Shown piece by piece: positions 1 through 5,966 of a DNA stretch of 7,460 nt (its first letter is position 1; each line of letters begins with the position of its first letter). Below the pieces are notes generated by a model that did not search any database, was not told the origin of the DNA, and saw only the letters and a program-made list of their open reading frames with translations. The DNA comes from Acidiferrobacteraceae bacterium (GTDB lineage: Bacteria; Pseudomonadota; Gammaproteobacteria; Arenicellales; UBA868), in assembly GCA_002731295.1 (NCBI GenBank), contig PCBE01000010.1:1-7460 (forward strand). Reading direction: 5' to 3'. The translations under genes were made by a program, and so were the position numbers.

Positions 1-234
1 GAAAAAAGAATCGCCGGCGCAGAGGCTGTAGGCCCGCATAAAACATCAATGCTTCAGGATGTCGAACAAGGCAAGCCCCTGGAAATAGAGGGCATGCTCG
101 GAGCGGTGATCGAATTGGCGGCGTTAACCAAGATCGAGGTGCCGACTCTCAAGGCACTTTATGCCTGCGTCAGCTTGCTGGACCAGACCGTACAAACCGG
201 TCGCGTGAAGATCAAAGGAATCCAGCACAGGTAA
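1..234 (+). CDS. Ketopantoate reductase family protein, C-terminal fragment (5' end outside window)
   Basis: The reading frame is open from base 1 and ends at TAA 232-234, giving 77 residues of a C-terminal domain. The segment GPHKTSMLQDVEQGKPLEIE followed by GAVIEL and a VPTL turn is the typical C-terminal helical domain of 2-dehydropantoate 2-reductase (PanE/ApbA family). There the conserved Lys, Ser and Asp of the KTSMLQD stretch lie at the substrate pocket. The family reduces ketopantoate to pantoate with NADPH in the cytoplasm, for pantothenate and CoA synthesis. Many genomes carry several paralogs acting on other 2-oxo acids, so the exact substrate cannot be told from the tail alone. 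An ATG at 49 lies inside the conserved domain and is not the true start. The gene converges with phnX and shows no functional link to the phosphonate genes. Confidence 0.85.
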   Translation, partial: EKRIAGAEAVGPHKTSMLQDVEQGKPLEIEGMLGAVIELAALTKIEVPTLKALYACVSLLDQTVQTGRVKIKGIQHR

Positions 235-311
235 TAGACTATCGTTGGAATTCCAATGACAGTCAGAATCCGGAGCTGACAACCAACACTGGCATCTAAC
301 AAAGAAAGTTC

Positions 312-324
312 ACCGGAAACCGGT
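312..324 (-). terminator. Candidate short hairpin terminator directly after phnX
   Basis: A 5-bp inverted repeat, ACCGG (312-316) and CCGGT (320-324) around an AAA spacer, begins at the base after the phnX stop codon. On the minus strand it is followed by a moderately U-rich stretch (GAACTTTCTTTG). The stem is short and the T tract is broken, so this is only a plausible weak terminator. A second weak dyad, GTCAG 262-266 with CTGAC 276-280, lies in the same convergent gap and could serve either strand. Confidence 0.35.
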
Positions 325-1173
325 TTAAGGTTTCTCGCCTCGACCAAGTCTGATATTGACATCCTCAATGACGTCCGGCATCTGTTCCCAGGTATCAATC
401 ACGTAGTGCGCACCTGCTTTTTGAAGTAAGTCCCGCGTGTGTGTTAAACGTCGCATGATTTCGTCTTCCGACAAGCTGTCGGCTTCTTCGAGCGTATCCA
501 TATCCATGTAGTTGCTATAGCGTGCAATACCCACACCCCAGCATCCCGCTTCCAGGGCTTCTCCAACTCCCGATACCGTGTCATCGACTTTGATTACGGA
601 TTGGATCGGGTGAACATCCATGATGTCTAGATTACGGTAGACCATGAAAGGTTTTGGACGGGCACCGTTGATAACTTCATCGCCAGCAACAGAAGCGTCA
701 GGTGTATAGCCCTGTTTGCGGGCATCCTCTTCGAGGATGTCTACCATGCTGCGCACGAATCCCGTAGAACTGCCGATCTTAATGCCTTGTTTCTGCAGTG
801 ATTGAGTCGTTTCGGCAACCAGCGGCAGAAGCGTTGTGTAATTACGAAGGCAGTCTAGTTGCATGGGTACAAAATCTTCAAACATCCGGTCTACATCCTG
901 CTGAGTAGGATACTGTCCGTGAATGCCATGCCATCGTTCCCGAATTTCTGGAATCTCAGTCATTGCTTTGATATGAAGATCTTTACGCAGCCCCATTGGT
1001 CCACGAGCCTCGGACATCGCGACTTCGACACCGTGTTTTTGAAATACTTGGACAAACACAACAGCCGGGGCGAGCACATACGCATCAGCTGTGGTGCCGC
1101 TCCAGTCAAGAATCAGACCTTTCACCTGACCTGTGTAGTTGCGGTTATAGACGAAGTCTTGTCGGATGGTCAT
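325..1173 (-). CDS. phnX: Phosphonoacetaldehyde hydrolase (phosphonatase), variant active site
   Basis: This 282-residue protein has about the usual length for PhnX, a cytoplasmic HAD-superfamily enzyme that cleaves phosphonoacetaldehyde to acetaldehyde and phosphate using Mg2+ and a Schiff-base lysine. The nucleophile motif is DWSGT with Asp23. The cap segment GPMGLRKDLH carries Met60, the Schiff-base Lys64 and His67, with the same spacing as the Met/Lys/His set of the Bacillus cereus enzyme. GSSTGF (134-139) is HAD motif II, ARPKP (171-175) contains the conserved Arg, and KVDDTVSG (195-202) is motif IV. Some usual residues differ: Ser25 where Ala is normal, Phe139 for Tyr, and Gly202 for the second acidic residue of motif IV. 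The start is supported by AAGGGG (1179-1184) five bases upstream of ATG. It is the last gene of the phnW-phnA-phnX cluster, 137 bp after phnA. The family call is firm. The substrate is inferred from the family and from phnW nearby. Confidence 0.9.
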   Translation of the reverse strand: MTIRQDFVYNRNYTGQVKGLILDWSGTTADAYVLAPAVVFVQVFQKHGVEVAMSEARGPMGLRKDLHIKAMTEIPEIRERWHGIHGQYPTQQDVDRMFEDFVPMQLDCLRNYTTLLPLVAETTQSLQKQGIKIGSSTGFVRSMVDILEEDARKQGYTPDASVAGDEVINGARPKPFMVYRNLDIMDVHPIQSVIKVDDTVSGVGEALEAGCWGVGIARYSNYMDMDTLEEADSLSEDEIMRRLTHTRDLLQKAGAHYVIDTWEQMPDVIEDVNIRLGRGEKP

Positions 1174-1178
1174 CGAAA

Positions 1179-1184
1179 CCCCTT
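1179..1184 (-). promoter_or_regulatory. Ribosome binding site of phnX
   Basis: On the minus strand AAGGGG lies 5 nt upstream of the phnX ATG. It is the only clear Shine-Dalgarno sequence among the genes whose starts are visible here, and it fixes the phnX start. Confidence 0.6.
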
Positions 1185-1310
1185 GAGAGTCGTAGTTAAT
1201 CAGTGAATTTGACGTGGTTCCTGGACAATCTACATCGGCAGATGAGCTGCGGAATTGTATCTTATCTGACGGCTGCTTTCTGGGCAGGAGGTCTGCATTG
1301 ATGAATCCGT

Positions 1311-2573
1311 TCAGACGGTCGTGTGGTTGAGTGCAGCGTCGAAAATATCATAGTTACGTAATGTGGTGCTAGCCACCAAAAGAGGTGCCGGACAGTTCAG
1401 AATAAACGGTACCCGCTGTTCGGACAGTCCCCCATGTGAGCGTAAAGGCTCGGAGAGCGCTGATAGGTCATGATACTGTTGAGAATGTCCTAAAACCCAC
1501 TCAGTGCTAGAAATCACTACGATATGACCCACTCGGTCTGGGGGCAGGGCAAATTTTTCACACGCTATCGGGGCTTCAAGTACCAGCTCGATCCCTTTTT
1601 GGGCTGACAATTTGTGGCACACGGGCTGTACATCGGCAGGATCGGCTAGGTAGATCGTGGCGAATCCACCCAGTGCGCCATGATGGACAACGTACGGATC
1701 GGTGATTGGCAGGATGATTCGGAATCTCTCAGAAGGTAATAGTTTCTCGATGAGCGGTTTCAAATAGACAATATTCGGTTGTCCGGCTGAATCGTGTTTG
1801 GCTTTCATACCGTGATCGGCGGTCACGGCAATGACGGCATCATGTGCTTGCATTTCCAGAAGATGACGATCGATCATGCCGTAGAACGCATCTGCGGCCG
1901 GGGTTCCGGGTCCGTGTTTGTGCTGGATGTAGTCGCTGGTCGACAGGTAGAGTATGTCAGGTGACCAGGTATCCAAAAGTGTCAGACCGGCGGAAAATAC
2001 ATACTCAGACAGTGCGCCGCTGTAGACATCCGGTGGTGGCAGGCCAGTCAGTTGGCCGGCATCGTCTATACCGTTTTCACTCCGTGTTGTCAGCTGACAT
2101 TTTTCGGCGGAAAAACAGATTGCACTACCCTGTTCAAAATCGAGTTCATGACCGAGCATCCGCCTGAGTTTATCTTTAGCTGTGATGATAGCGATTCTTG
2201 CTCCTTGATCCTGGAATGCTTTGAATATCGTACCCACACGTAGAAATACGGGATCATTCATCATCACTTCAGCATCGGACCCGAGGTCGTAGAAAAAGTT
2301 GCCTGATATGCCATGAACGACCGGTGCTGTTCCAGTTACAATCGAAATGTTGTTGGGGTTTGTAAAACTGGGAATCGTGGCATCAGCGGTTCGAAACAAC
2401 CCACGGTTTTTGATCGAAGCCAGATAGGGCATCTGACCGTTCTCAATGGCACGGTCGATATAACCACCCCCATCCGATAGCGGGTAGCCGGGTTCGCTGC
2501 CGTCCAGGCAGATCACAACGACAGGTCTGTCGGGCCAGCGGTACTTCCGATTATTGCAGGTCACATAACGCAT
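1311..2573 (-). CDS. phnA: Phosphonoacetate hydrolase
   Basis: This 420-residue protein belongs to the alkaline phosphatase superfamily. The family hydrolyses phosphonoacetate to acetate and phosphate with two metal ions in the cytoplasm. The full catalytic set is visible: Asp24 in CLDGSEP, the nucleophile Thr71 in PSFTNPNN, Asn92 in GNFFY, the substrate lysines Lys133 and Lys135 in TAKDK, Asp214 and His218 in STSDYIQHKHGPG, Asp253 and His254 in TADHGM, and His380 in SHGGLSEQ. Apart from the first Asp, the metal-ligand spacing matches what I recall for the Sinorhizobium meliloti enzyme. Relative to it, about eight extra residues (around 31-38, with a GGG) follow the first motif. No signal peptide is seen. 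The gene starts 24 bp after the phnW stop, without an obvious SD, so translation may be coupled to phnW. PhnY, the aldehyde dehydrogenase that usually supplies phosphonoacetate, is not in the window. The call is strong because of the complete motif set. Confidence 0.93.
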   Translation of the reverse strand: MRYVTCNNRKYRWPDRPVVVICLDGSEPGYPLSDGGGYIDRAIENGQMPYLASIKNRGLFRTADATIPSFTNPNNISIVTGTAPVVHGISGNFFYDLGSDAEVMMNDPVFLRVGTIFKAFQDQGARIAIITAKDKLRRMLGHELDFEQGSAICFSAEKCQLTTRSENGIDDAGQLTGLPPPDVYSGALSEYVFSAGLTLLDTWSPDILYLSTSDYIQHKHGPGTPAADAFYGMIDRHLLEMQAHDAVIAVTADHGMKAKHDSAGQPNIVYLKPLIEKLLPSERFRIILPITDPYVVHHGALGGFATIYLADPADVQPVCHKLSAQKGIELVLEAPIACEKFALPPDRVGHIVVISSTEWVLGHSQQYHDLSALSEPLRSHGGLSEQRVPFILNCPAPLLVASTTLRNYDIFDAALNHTTV

Positions 2574-2597
2574 AGAGATATTAGGACGTACAACAGA

Positions 2598-3749
2598 TCA
2601 GGGACCACAGTTGCTGACATTCATGACCCCGAGTGTGTCTCGAATAGCGTCAAGCAGTCCGAGGACCTGGTCTTCGAAAATGTGGCCGATGCAGCCGATC
2701 CGGAACGAATCGCTTACTGTCAGTTTGCCCGGATAGATAATGTAGCCACGTTTGCGAAGCCCTTCATAAAATCCATCGAACTGGAAATTAGGGTCGGCAG
2801 GTGTCAGGAACGTTACAATTATTGGTGCTTGAAGAGCATCCGGGAGCAGTGTTTTGAAACCCAGCGTGCGCATGCCCGAGACCAGCGTTTCGCAATTGCG
2901 TCGATAACGGCGGCCTCGACCCGCAACACCACCTTCAGCATCGAATTCCGTCAGCGCCTGCCCCAGGGCCAGTATCGTGTGGGTTGGCGGTGTGAAGCGC
3001 CACTGGCCATTGCGTTCCATGGCTTTCCACTGACTGTAAAGGTCCAGCACCAGCGTGTCGGAATTGCCACTGGATTTCTTGAGAGTTTCGCTATCGCAGA
3101 TACAAAACCCCATCCCAGGAGATCCTTCCAGGCATTTGTTGCTGGATGCAACGACCGCATTAAATGGAGTATTGGATGTATCAAGTGGTAGAACACCGAA
3201 TGAACTCATCGCATCGATCAGCAGAGACCGACGATGCTCGGCCGTAACCTTTGCAACGGTTTCAATAGGATTCAAGATGCCTGACGTGGTTTCGCAGTGG
3301 ACTACGGCAACATGGGTAATACCCGGATCCGCAGCAAGTTGCCGACCAAGTTCGTCGGTATCTACAGGCAGATCTTCGGTTGTTTCGAGTATTGTGTACG
3401 CTCTTTCATGTATTGAACAGATTTCCACCATACGTTTACCGTATGCACCATTGACAAGTAATAACACTTTTCCAGATCGCGGTATGAACGTAATCAGCAT
3501 TGCTTCTACCACAAAAGTTCCGCTCCCCTGAACCGGCACGCAGACATGCGTTTTGTGGCCGTTGACAATCTGCGTCAAGCGTCTGCAAATCCGGTTATTG
3601 ATGTCAATAAAGTGGCTGTCACGGGAGCCATAGTCGTGCAGCATTGCCTGTTTTACTGTAGGTGATGTTGTGAGCGGCCCGGGTGTGAGAAGCCAGGGAT
3701 CACCATCAGGTGAAGTCGCGACTGCTGGGTGTTCTTGATCGTTTTTCAT
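2598..3749 (-). CDS. phnW: 2-aminoethylphosphonate:pyruvate transaminase
   Basis: This 383-residue class V (fold type I) PLP aminotransferase has slightly more than the usual PhnW length of about 365-370, because of a roughly 17-residue N-terminal lead. It transfers the amino group of AEP to pyruvate, giving phosphonoacetaldehyde and alanine. Visible landmarks are LLTPGPLTTSP (20-30), DYGSRD (39-44), the PLP phosphate site GSGTFVVEA (75-83), HCETTSG (151-157), the pyridine-binding Asp179 in LIDAMSSFG, the Schiff-base Lys205 in SSNKCLEG, RFTPPTH (251-257) and Arg350 in FRIGCIGH, the likely carboxylate/phosphonate-binding arginine. It is the first gene of the minus-strand cluster, with phnA 24 bp downstream. 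No clear SD precedes the ATG at 3749, so a start slightly further in is possible, since the conserved core begins near residue 19. PhnW rather than another class V enzyme is favoured by the motif set and by the two C-P hydrolases behind it. Confidence 0.94.
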   Translation of the reverse strand: MKNDQEHPAVATSPDGDPWLLTPGPLTTSPTVKQAMLHDYGSRDSHFIDINNRICRRLTQIVNGHKTHVCVPVQGSGTFVVEAMLITFIPRSGKVLLLVNGAYGKRMVEICSIHERAYTILETTEDLPVDTDELGRQLAADPGITHVAVVHCETTSGILNPIETVAKVTAEHRRSLLIDAMSSFGVLPLDTSNTPFNAVVASSNKCLEGSPGMGFCICDSETLKKSSGNSDTLVLDLYSQWKAMERNGQWRFTPPTHTILALGQALTEFDAEGGVAGRGRRYRRNCETLVSGMRTLGFKTLLPDALQAPIIVTFLTPADPNFQFDGFYEGLRKRGYIIYPGKLTVSDSFRIGCIGHIFEDQVLGLLDAIRDTLGVMNVSNCGP

Positions 3750-3789
3750 GGGCTACAAGTCAGATGTCTGGGTCATTTCAAGGAGCGTT

Positions 3790-3807
3790 ATTGCACACGT
3801 AAGCAAT
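3790..3807. promoter_or_regulatory. Candidate operator dyad upstream of phnW (ATTGC-N8-GCAAT)
   Basis: ATTGC (3790-3794) and GCAAT (3803-3807) form a perfect 5-bp inverted repeat across 8 bp. The centre itself contains the palindrome ACGT, so 14 of 18 positions are symmetric. It sits 41-58 bp upstream of the phnW start codon, a normal place for an activator or repressor site. No regulator gene is present to assign it to. Confidence 0.3.
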
Positions 3808-3836
3808 CTATTCTACACAGAGGACCGTTGAATAGA
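3807..3836. repeat. Inverted repeat TCTATTC-N16-GAATAGA
   Basis: TCTATTC (3807-3813) and GAATAGA (3830-3836) are exact 7-bp inverted arms separated by 16 bp. The dyad starts where the previous one ends, which makes a compact symmetric block of about 47 bp upstream of phnW. It could be a two-half-site operator or chance. No T tract follows, so a terminator is unlikely. Confidence 0.3.
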
Positions 3837-4054
3837 GATGATGCAGAGAAAGCGGTGATGCGGTGTCGGATGAAAACTTGGAACTGCAAAGGAAAATGCG
3901 CTATCGTTGAGAGAATTAGCGGAGAAATAGAGTGGCTGTGGAAGGGCAGTTTCTTTTTTTCGGACTGTTAGTTATTCATATTATTGGCGGCAGTATTGCC
4001 TTGATGTCAACCGCTGGCACTTTCCCACTACATGAGTAAGATGGACGACAAAGA

Positions 4055-4070
4055 GATCAAAATTTCGATC
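4055..4070. promoter_or_regulatory. Near-palindrome just before the DUF47 start codon
   Basis: GATC AAAATTTC GATC is symmetric at 14 of 16 positions and ends 5 bp before the ATG at 4076, where an SD sequence would be expected but is absent. It could be an operator or a short RNA hairpin affecting initiation. It also contains two GATC sites. Function is unproven. Confidence 0.25.
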
Positions 4071-4075
4071 ACAAA

Positions 4076-4735
4076 ATGTTTTTTAAGAACAAAAGGCTAC
4101 TGAGTCGAACAAAAGCACTCGAGATTCAGATCGAAGAGTTTCTGGATAAAGTCACCGAATCAACCGAGCTTTTTTCAATTGCTTTTAAGGTCTACCTGGC
4201 CGAAGGTGTCGATATCCAATTCGAAGAATTTCTGAATAAGGTACAGGCTATCGAGCGGGAGGGCGATGAACTGCGCCGACAAATTGAAACGGAGCTTTAC
4301 GAACGTACCTTGATTCCTGACCTTCGTAGTGACGTTATCTGGCTGATTGAAAATATGGATAAACTGACTAACATCTGCAAAGCGAATCTTTTTCGATTAT
4401 CAATTCAACAACCTGAAATCCCAGATAAGTTCAGAGCAGCCTATATCGAACTTATCGACATAACCATTGATTGCGTGGACAAGGTGGTTTTCACAGCTCG
4501 TAACTTTTTCGAAGATCATGAATCTGTGGCTGATCTTGTAAGAGAAGTCGCTCTGCTGGAAACGAAAGCCGATGAAGTCAGCAGTCCTTTGCAACGCAGC
4601 ATATTTGATAGTGATCTGAATCTCAGTCAGAAAATGCAACTACGCTATTTTGTCGAACGCTTCGACGAACTTGCCAATCAGTCGGAGGATATCGCTGACC
4701 AACTGGCGATAAGCGCCATTAAACGTCGCATCTGA
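4076..4735 (+). CDS. DUF47 family PhoU-like protein, partner of PiT transporter
   Basis: This 219-residue, all-helical, highly charged cytoplasmic protein has no membrane segment or signal peptide, which is the normal size for DUF47 (TIGR00153, a distant PhoU relative). The opening MFFKNKRLLSRTKALE and two half-repeats carrying acidic E-x3-D metal-type motifs support the call: Glu60/Asp64 in EREGDELRR with ENMDKLTN (92-99), and Glu162/Asp166 in LETKADE with ERFDELANQSEDIADQL (194-210). Members are typically encoded next to a PiT phosphate transporter and are thought to modulate it. Here the PiT gene begins 11 bp after the stop, so the two are almost surely one transcript. No SD is visible upstream of ATG 4076; the residues after it match the family's usual N-terminus, which supports this start. 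Residues 18-26 and 48-56 are nearly identical (QIEEFLDKV and QFEEFLNKV). The mechanism is inferred from the family, not from this sequence. Confidence 0.9.
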   Translation: MFFKNKRLLSRTKALEIQIEEFLDKVTESTELFSIAFKVYLAEGVDIQFEEFLNKVQAIEREGDELRRQIETELYERTLIPDLRSDVIWLIENMDKLTNICKANLFRLSIQQPEIPDKFRAAYIELIDITIDCVDKVVFTARNFFEDHESVADLVREVALLETKADEVSSPLQRSIFDSDLNLSQKMQLRYFVERFDELANQSEDIADQLAISAIKRRI

Positions 4736-4746
4736 CACCTTATCCT

Positions 4747-5778
4747 GTGGACATTTCCACATTAGTAATACTCTCCAGTGGTTTATTTCTGGGCTGGGCG
4801 TTGGGTGCGAATGACGCAGCTAATGTATTCGGCACGGCTGTCGGTACCCAAATGGTGCGGTTTGCCACGGCGGCGTTGGTATGCAGCTTGTTTGTAGTTC
4901 TAGGTTCGGTAATTAGTGGAGCTGGACCTGCTGAGACGCTCAGCAAGCTGTCTGAGATTGATCAATCGGTACACGCATTCATCGCTGTGGTCTCCGCAGG
5001 CTTTACAGTGTTCATCATGACAAGGTTCGGCTTACCTGTTTCGACAAGCCAGGCGATAGTTGGCGCATTGGTTGGCTGGAATGTTTTTCAAGGTATTGAG
5101 ACCGACTCCGATATCCTCAGAAAAATAATCGCATCATGGATTCTCTGTCCCGTACTTGCGGGGCTGATCGCTGCTGCCATGCTGCCGTCTTTAGCTGCCG
5201 TCATGCGGCTTCTGAACTTACGTCTTTTTGTGCAGGATGCTACTGTCCGTTGGGCTTTGTTGGCCGCGGGGGCGTTTGGCGCCTATAGCCTGGGGGCAAA
5301 CAATATTGCAAATGTGATGGGTCCGTTCATTCATGTTATTCGTCCACTGCCTATTTCCTTGGGCTCCTTTTTTTTGAACGGAACTCAGGTTCTATTTCTA
5401 ATCGGAGCTTTGGCGGTCGCGGTCGGTGTGGTTACGTACGGCCGCCGAGTCATGTTTACGGTGGGCAGAAACTTATTTCAGCTTTCACCATTGACGGCTT
5501 GGGTTGCGGTCGTCTCGCATGCCATCGTGCTTATCTTGTTTACTTCTAAAAGCCTAGCTACCTGGCTTGATGCTGCAGGGTTACCCCAGATTCCGCTTGT
5601 TCCAGTATCCAGTTCTCAGGCAATAGTCGGGGCAGTCATAGGCATTGGTTTATTGCGTGGCGCATCCAGCATTCGCTGGCATCTGGTTGGTGGCATTGTT
5701 TTAGGCTGGCTGATTACGCCCATCTGTGCGGGAATGTTGTGTCTTGCTGCCCTGATATCTGTCCAAATGATGCTCTGA
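4747..5778 (+). CDS. pit: PiT-family inorganic phosphate transporter
   Basis: This 343-residue inner-membrane protein has about ten hydrophobic segments and the two inverted-repeat signatures of the PiT family (Pfam PHO4). In the first half these are GANDAANVFGTAVGT (20-34) and PVSTSQAIVGALVG (97-110). In the second half they are GANNIANVMGP (183-193) and PVSSSQAIVGAVIG (286-299). The family imports phosphate or metal-phosphate with H+ or Na+ as the coupling ion. It is much shorter than Escherichia coli PitA (about 500 residues) and lacks a long central loop, like the compact PiT proteins that pair with DUF47. The second signature has Asn186 where Asp is common. The start is GTG at 4747, chosen because an in-frame stop at 4720-4722 excludes ATG or GTG starts further upstream and the first helix begins at once. 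No SD is seen, so coupling to the DUF47 gene 11 bp upstream is likely. Ion coupling and transport direction are not readable here. Confidence 0.92.
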   Translation: MDISTLVILSSGLFLGWALGANDAANVFGTAVGTQMVRFATAALVCSLFVVLGSVISGAGPAETLSKLSEIDQSVHAFIAVVSAGFTVFIMTRFGLPVSTSQAIVGALVGWNVFQGIETDSDILRKIIASWILCPVLAGLIAAAMLPSLAAVMRLLNLRLFVQDATVRWALLAAGAFGAYSLGANNIANVMGPFIHVIRPLPISLGSFFLNGTQVLFLIGALAVAVGVVTYGRRVMFTVGRNLFQLSPLTAWVAVVSHAIVLILFTSKSLATWLDAAGLPQIPLVPVSSSQAIVGAVIGIGLLRGASSIRWHLVGGIVLGWLITPICAGMLCLAALISVQMML

Positions 5779-5851
5779 AGTGGTTCTGTGTAGCTGCCCT
5801 CTCATTGCTAATCCCAAAGGGAACGTCGGCTCTGCATATTCGAGTGCACAT

Positions 5852-5863
5852 CGGTTAGAACCG
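5852..5863 (+). terminator. Candidate weak hairpin in the gap after pit
   Basis: CGGTT (5852-5856) and AACCG (5859-5863) form a short dyad around AG, followed by a moderately T-rich stretch (TTCGACTTTCCTTGTTC). It lies about 75 bp beyond the pit stop. The loop is tight and there is no long T run, so termination is possible but not convincing. The rest of the 5779-5966 gap holds a TATACT (5933-5938) that could be a -10 box for the next gene, without a good -35. Confidence 0.25.
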
Positions 5864-5966
5864 TTCGACTTTCCTTGTTCAGACGTTGTGCCCGTTCTTG
5901 TTCGCAGCCACACGGGAGACAGGACGTGACTTTATACTCACAAGGCACGTTACAAGACAATGCCCA

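Larger units (their letters stand above)
3750..4075. promoter_or_regulatory. Divergent intergenic control region between phnW and the DUF47-PiT pair
   Basis: These 326 bp hold no convincing gene and must contain the promoters of phnW (minus strand) and of the DUF47-PiT pair (plus strand). Two adjacent dyads lie on the phnW side (3790-3807 and 3807-3836) and a 16-bp near-palindrome (4055-4070) lies against the DUF47 start. A run of seven T (3954-3960) has no adjoining stem. No sigma70 promoter with good -35 and -10 boxes stands out for either direction. A TAGAAT on the minus strand next to the dyads could be a -10 box, but it has no matching -35. Confidence 0.6.

Noticed and set aside
245..256. 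Perfect 12-bp palindrome TTGGAATTCCAA in the convergent gap
   Set aside because: It has no loop and no T tract, and it lies between two converging genes where an operator would have no target. It is likely chance.
859..1206. Plus-strand frame antisense to phnX
   Set aside because: It is a shadow of phnX, whose motifs are unmistakable on the other strand.
1287..1330. Plus-strand AGGAGG (1287-1292) eight bases before an ATG at 1301
   Set aside because: The reading frame stops after nine codons and is antisense to the end of phnA and the gap beyond it. It is probably coincidence, though a tiny leader-like peptide cannot be excluded.
2682..3531. Overlapping plus-strand frames (2682-3191, 3055-3531) antisense to phnW
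   Set aside because: These are shadows of the phnW coding sequence and have no family-like motifs.
3759..3775. Two GTCA elements upstream of phnW resembling a Pho box
   Set aside because: The spacing is 13 bp instead of the 11 bp of Pho box repeats, and the flanking bases do not match the CTGTCAT consensus.
3951..3960. T-rich run suggesting a terminator
   Set aside because: Only a 3-bp stem can be drawn upstream, and no plus-strand gene ends there.
3729..3971. 80-codon plus-strand frame in the divergent region
   Set aside because: It overlaps the phnW start on the opposite strand, has no SD, an unnatural Cys/Trp-rich composition and no recognisable motif. It covers the region expected to hold promoters.
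5701..5913. Minus-strand frame spanning the end of pit and the following gap
   Set aside because: It overlaps the certain pit gene, and its composition (Arg/Thr/Ser-rich, no motifs) is typical of an antisense shadow.
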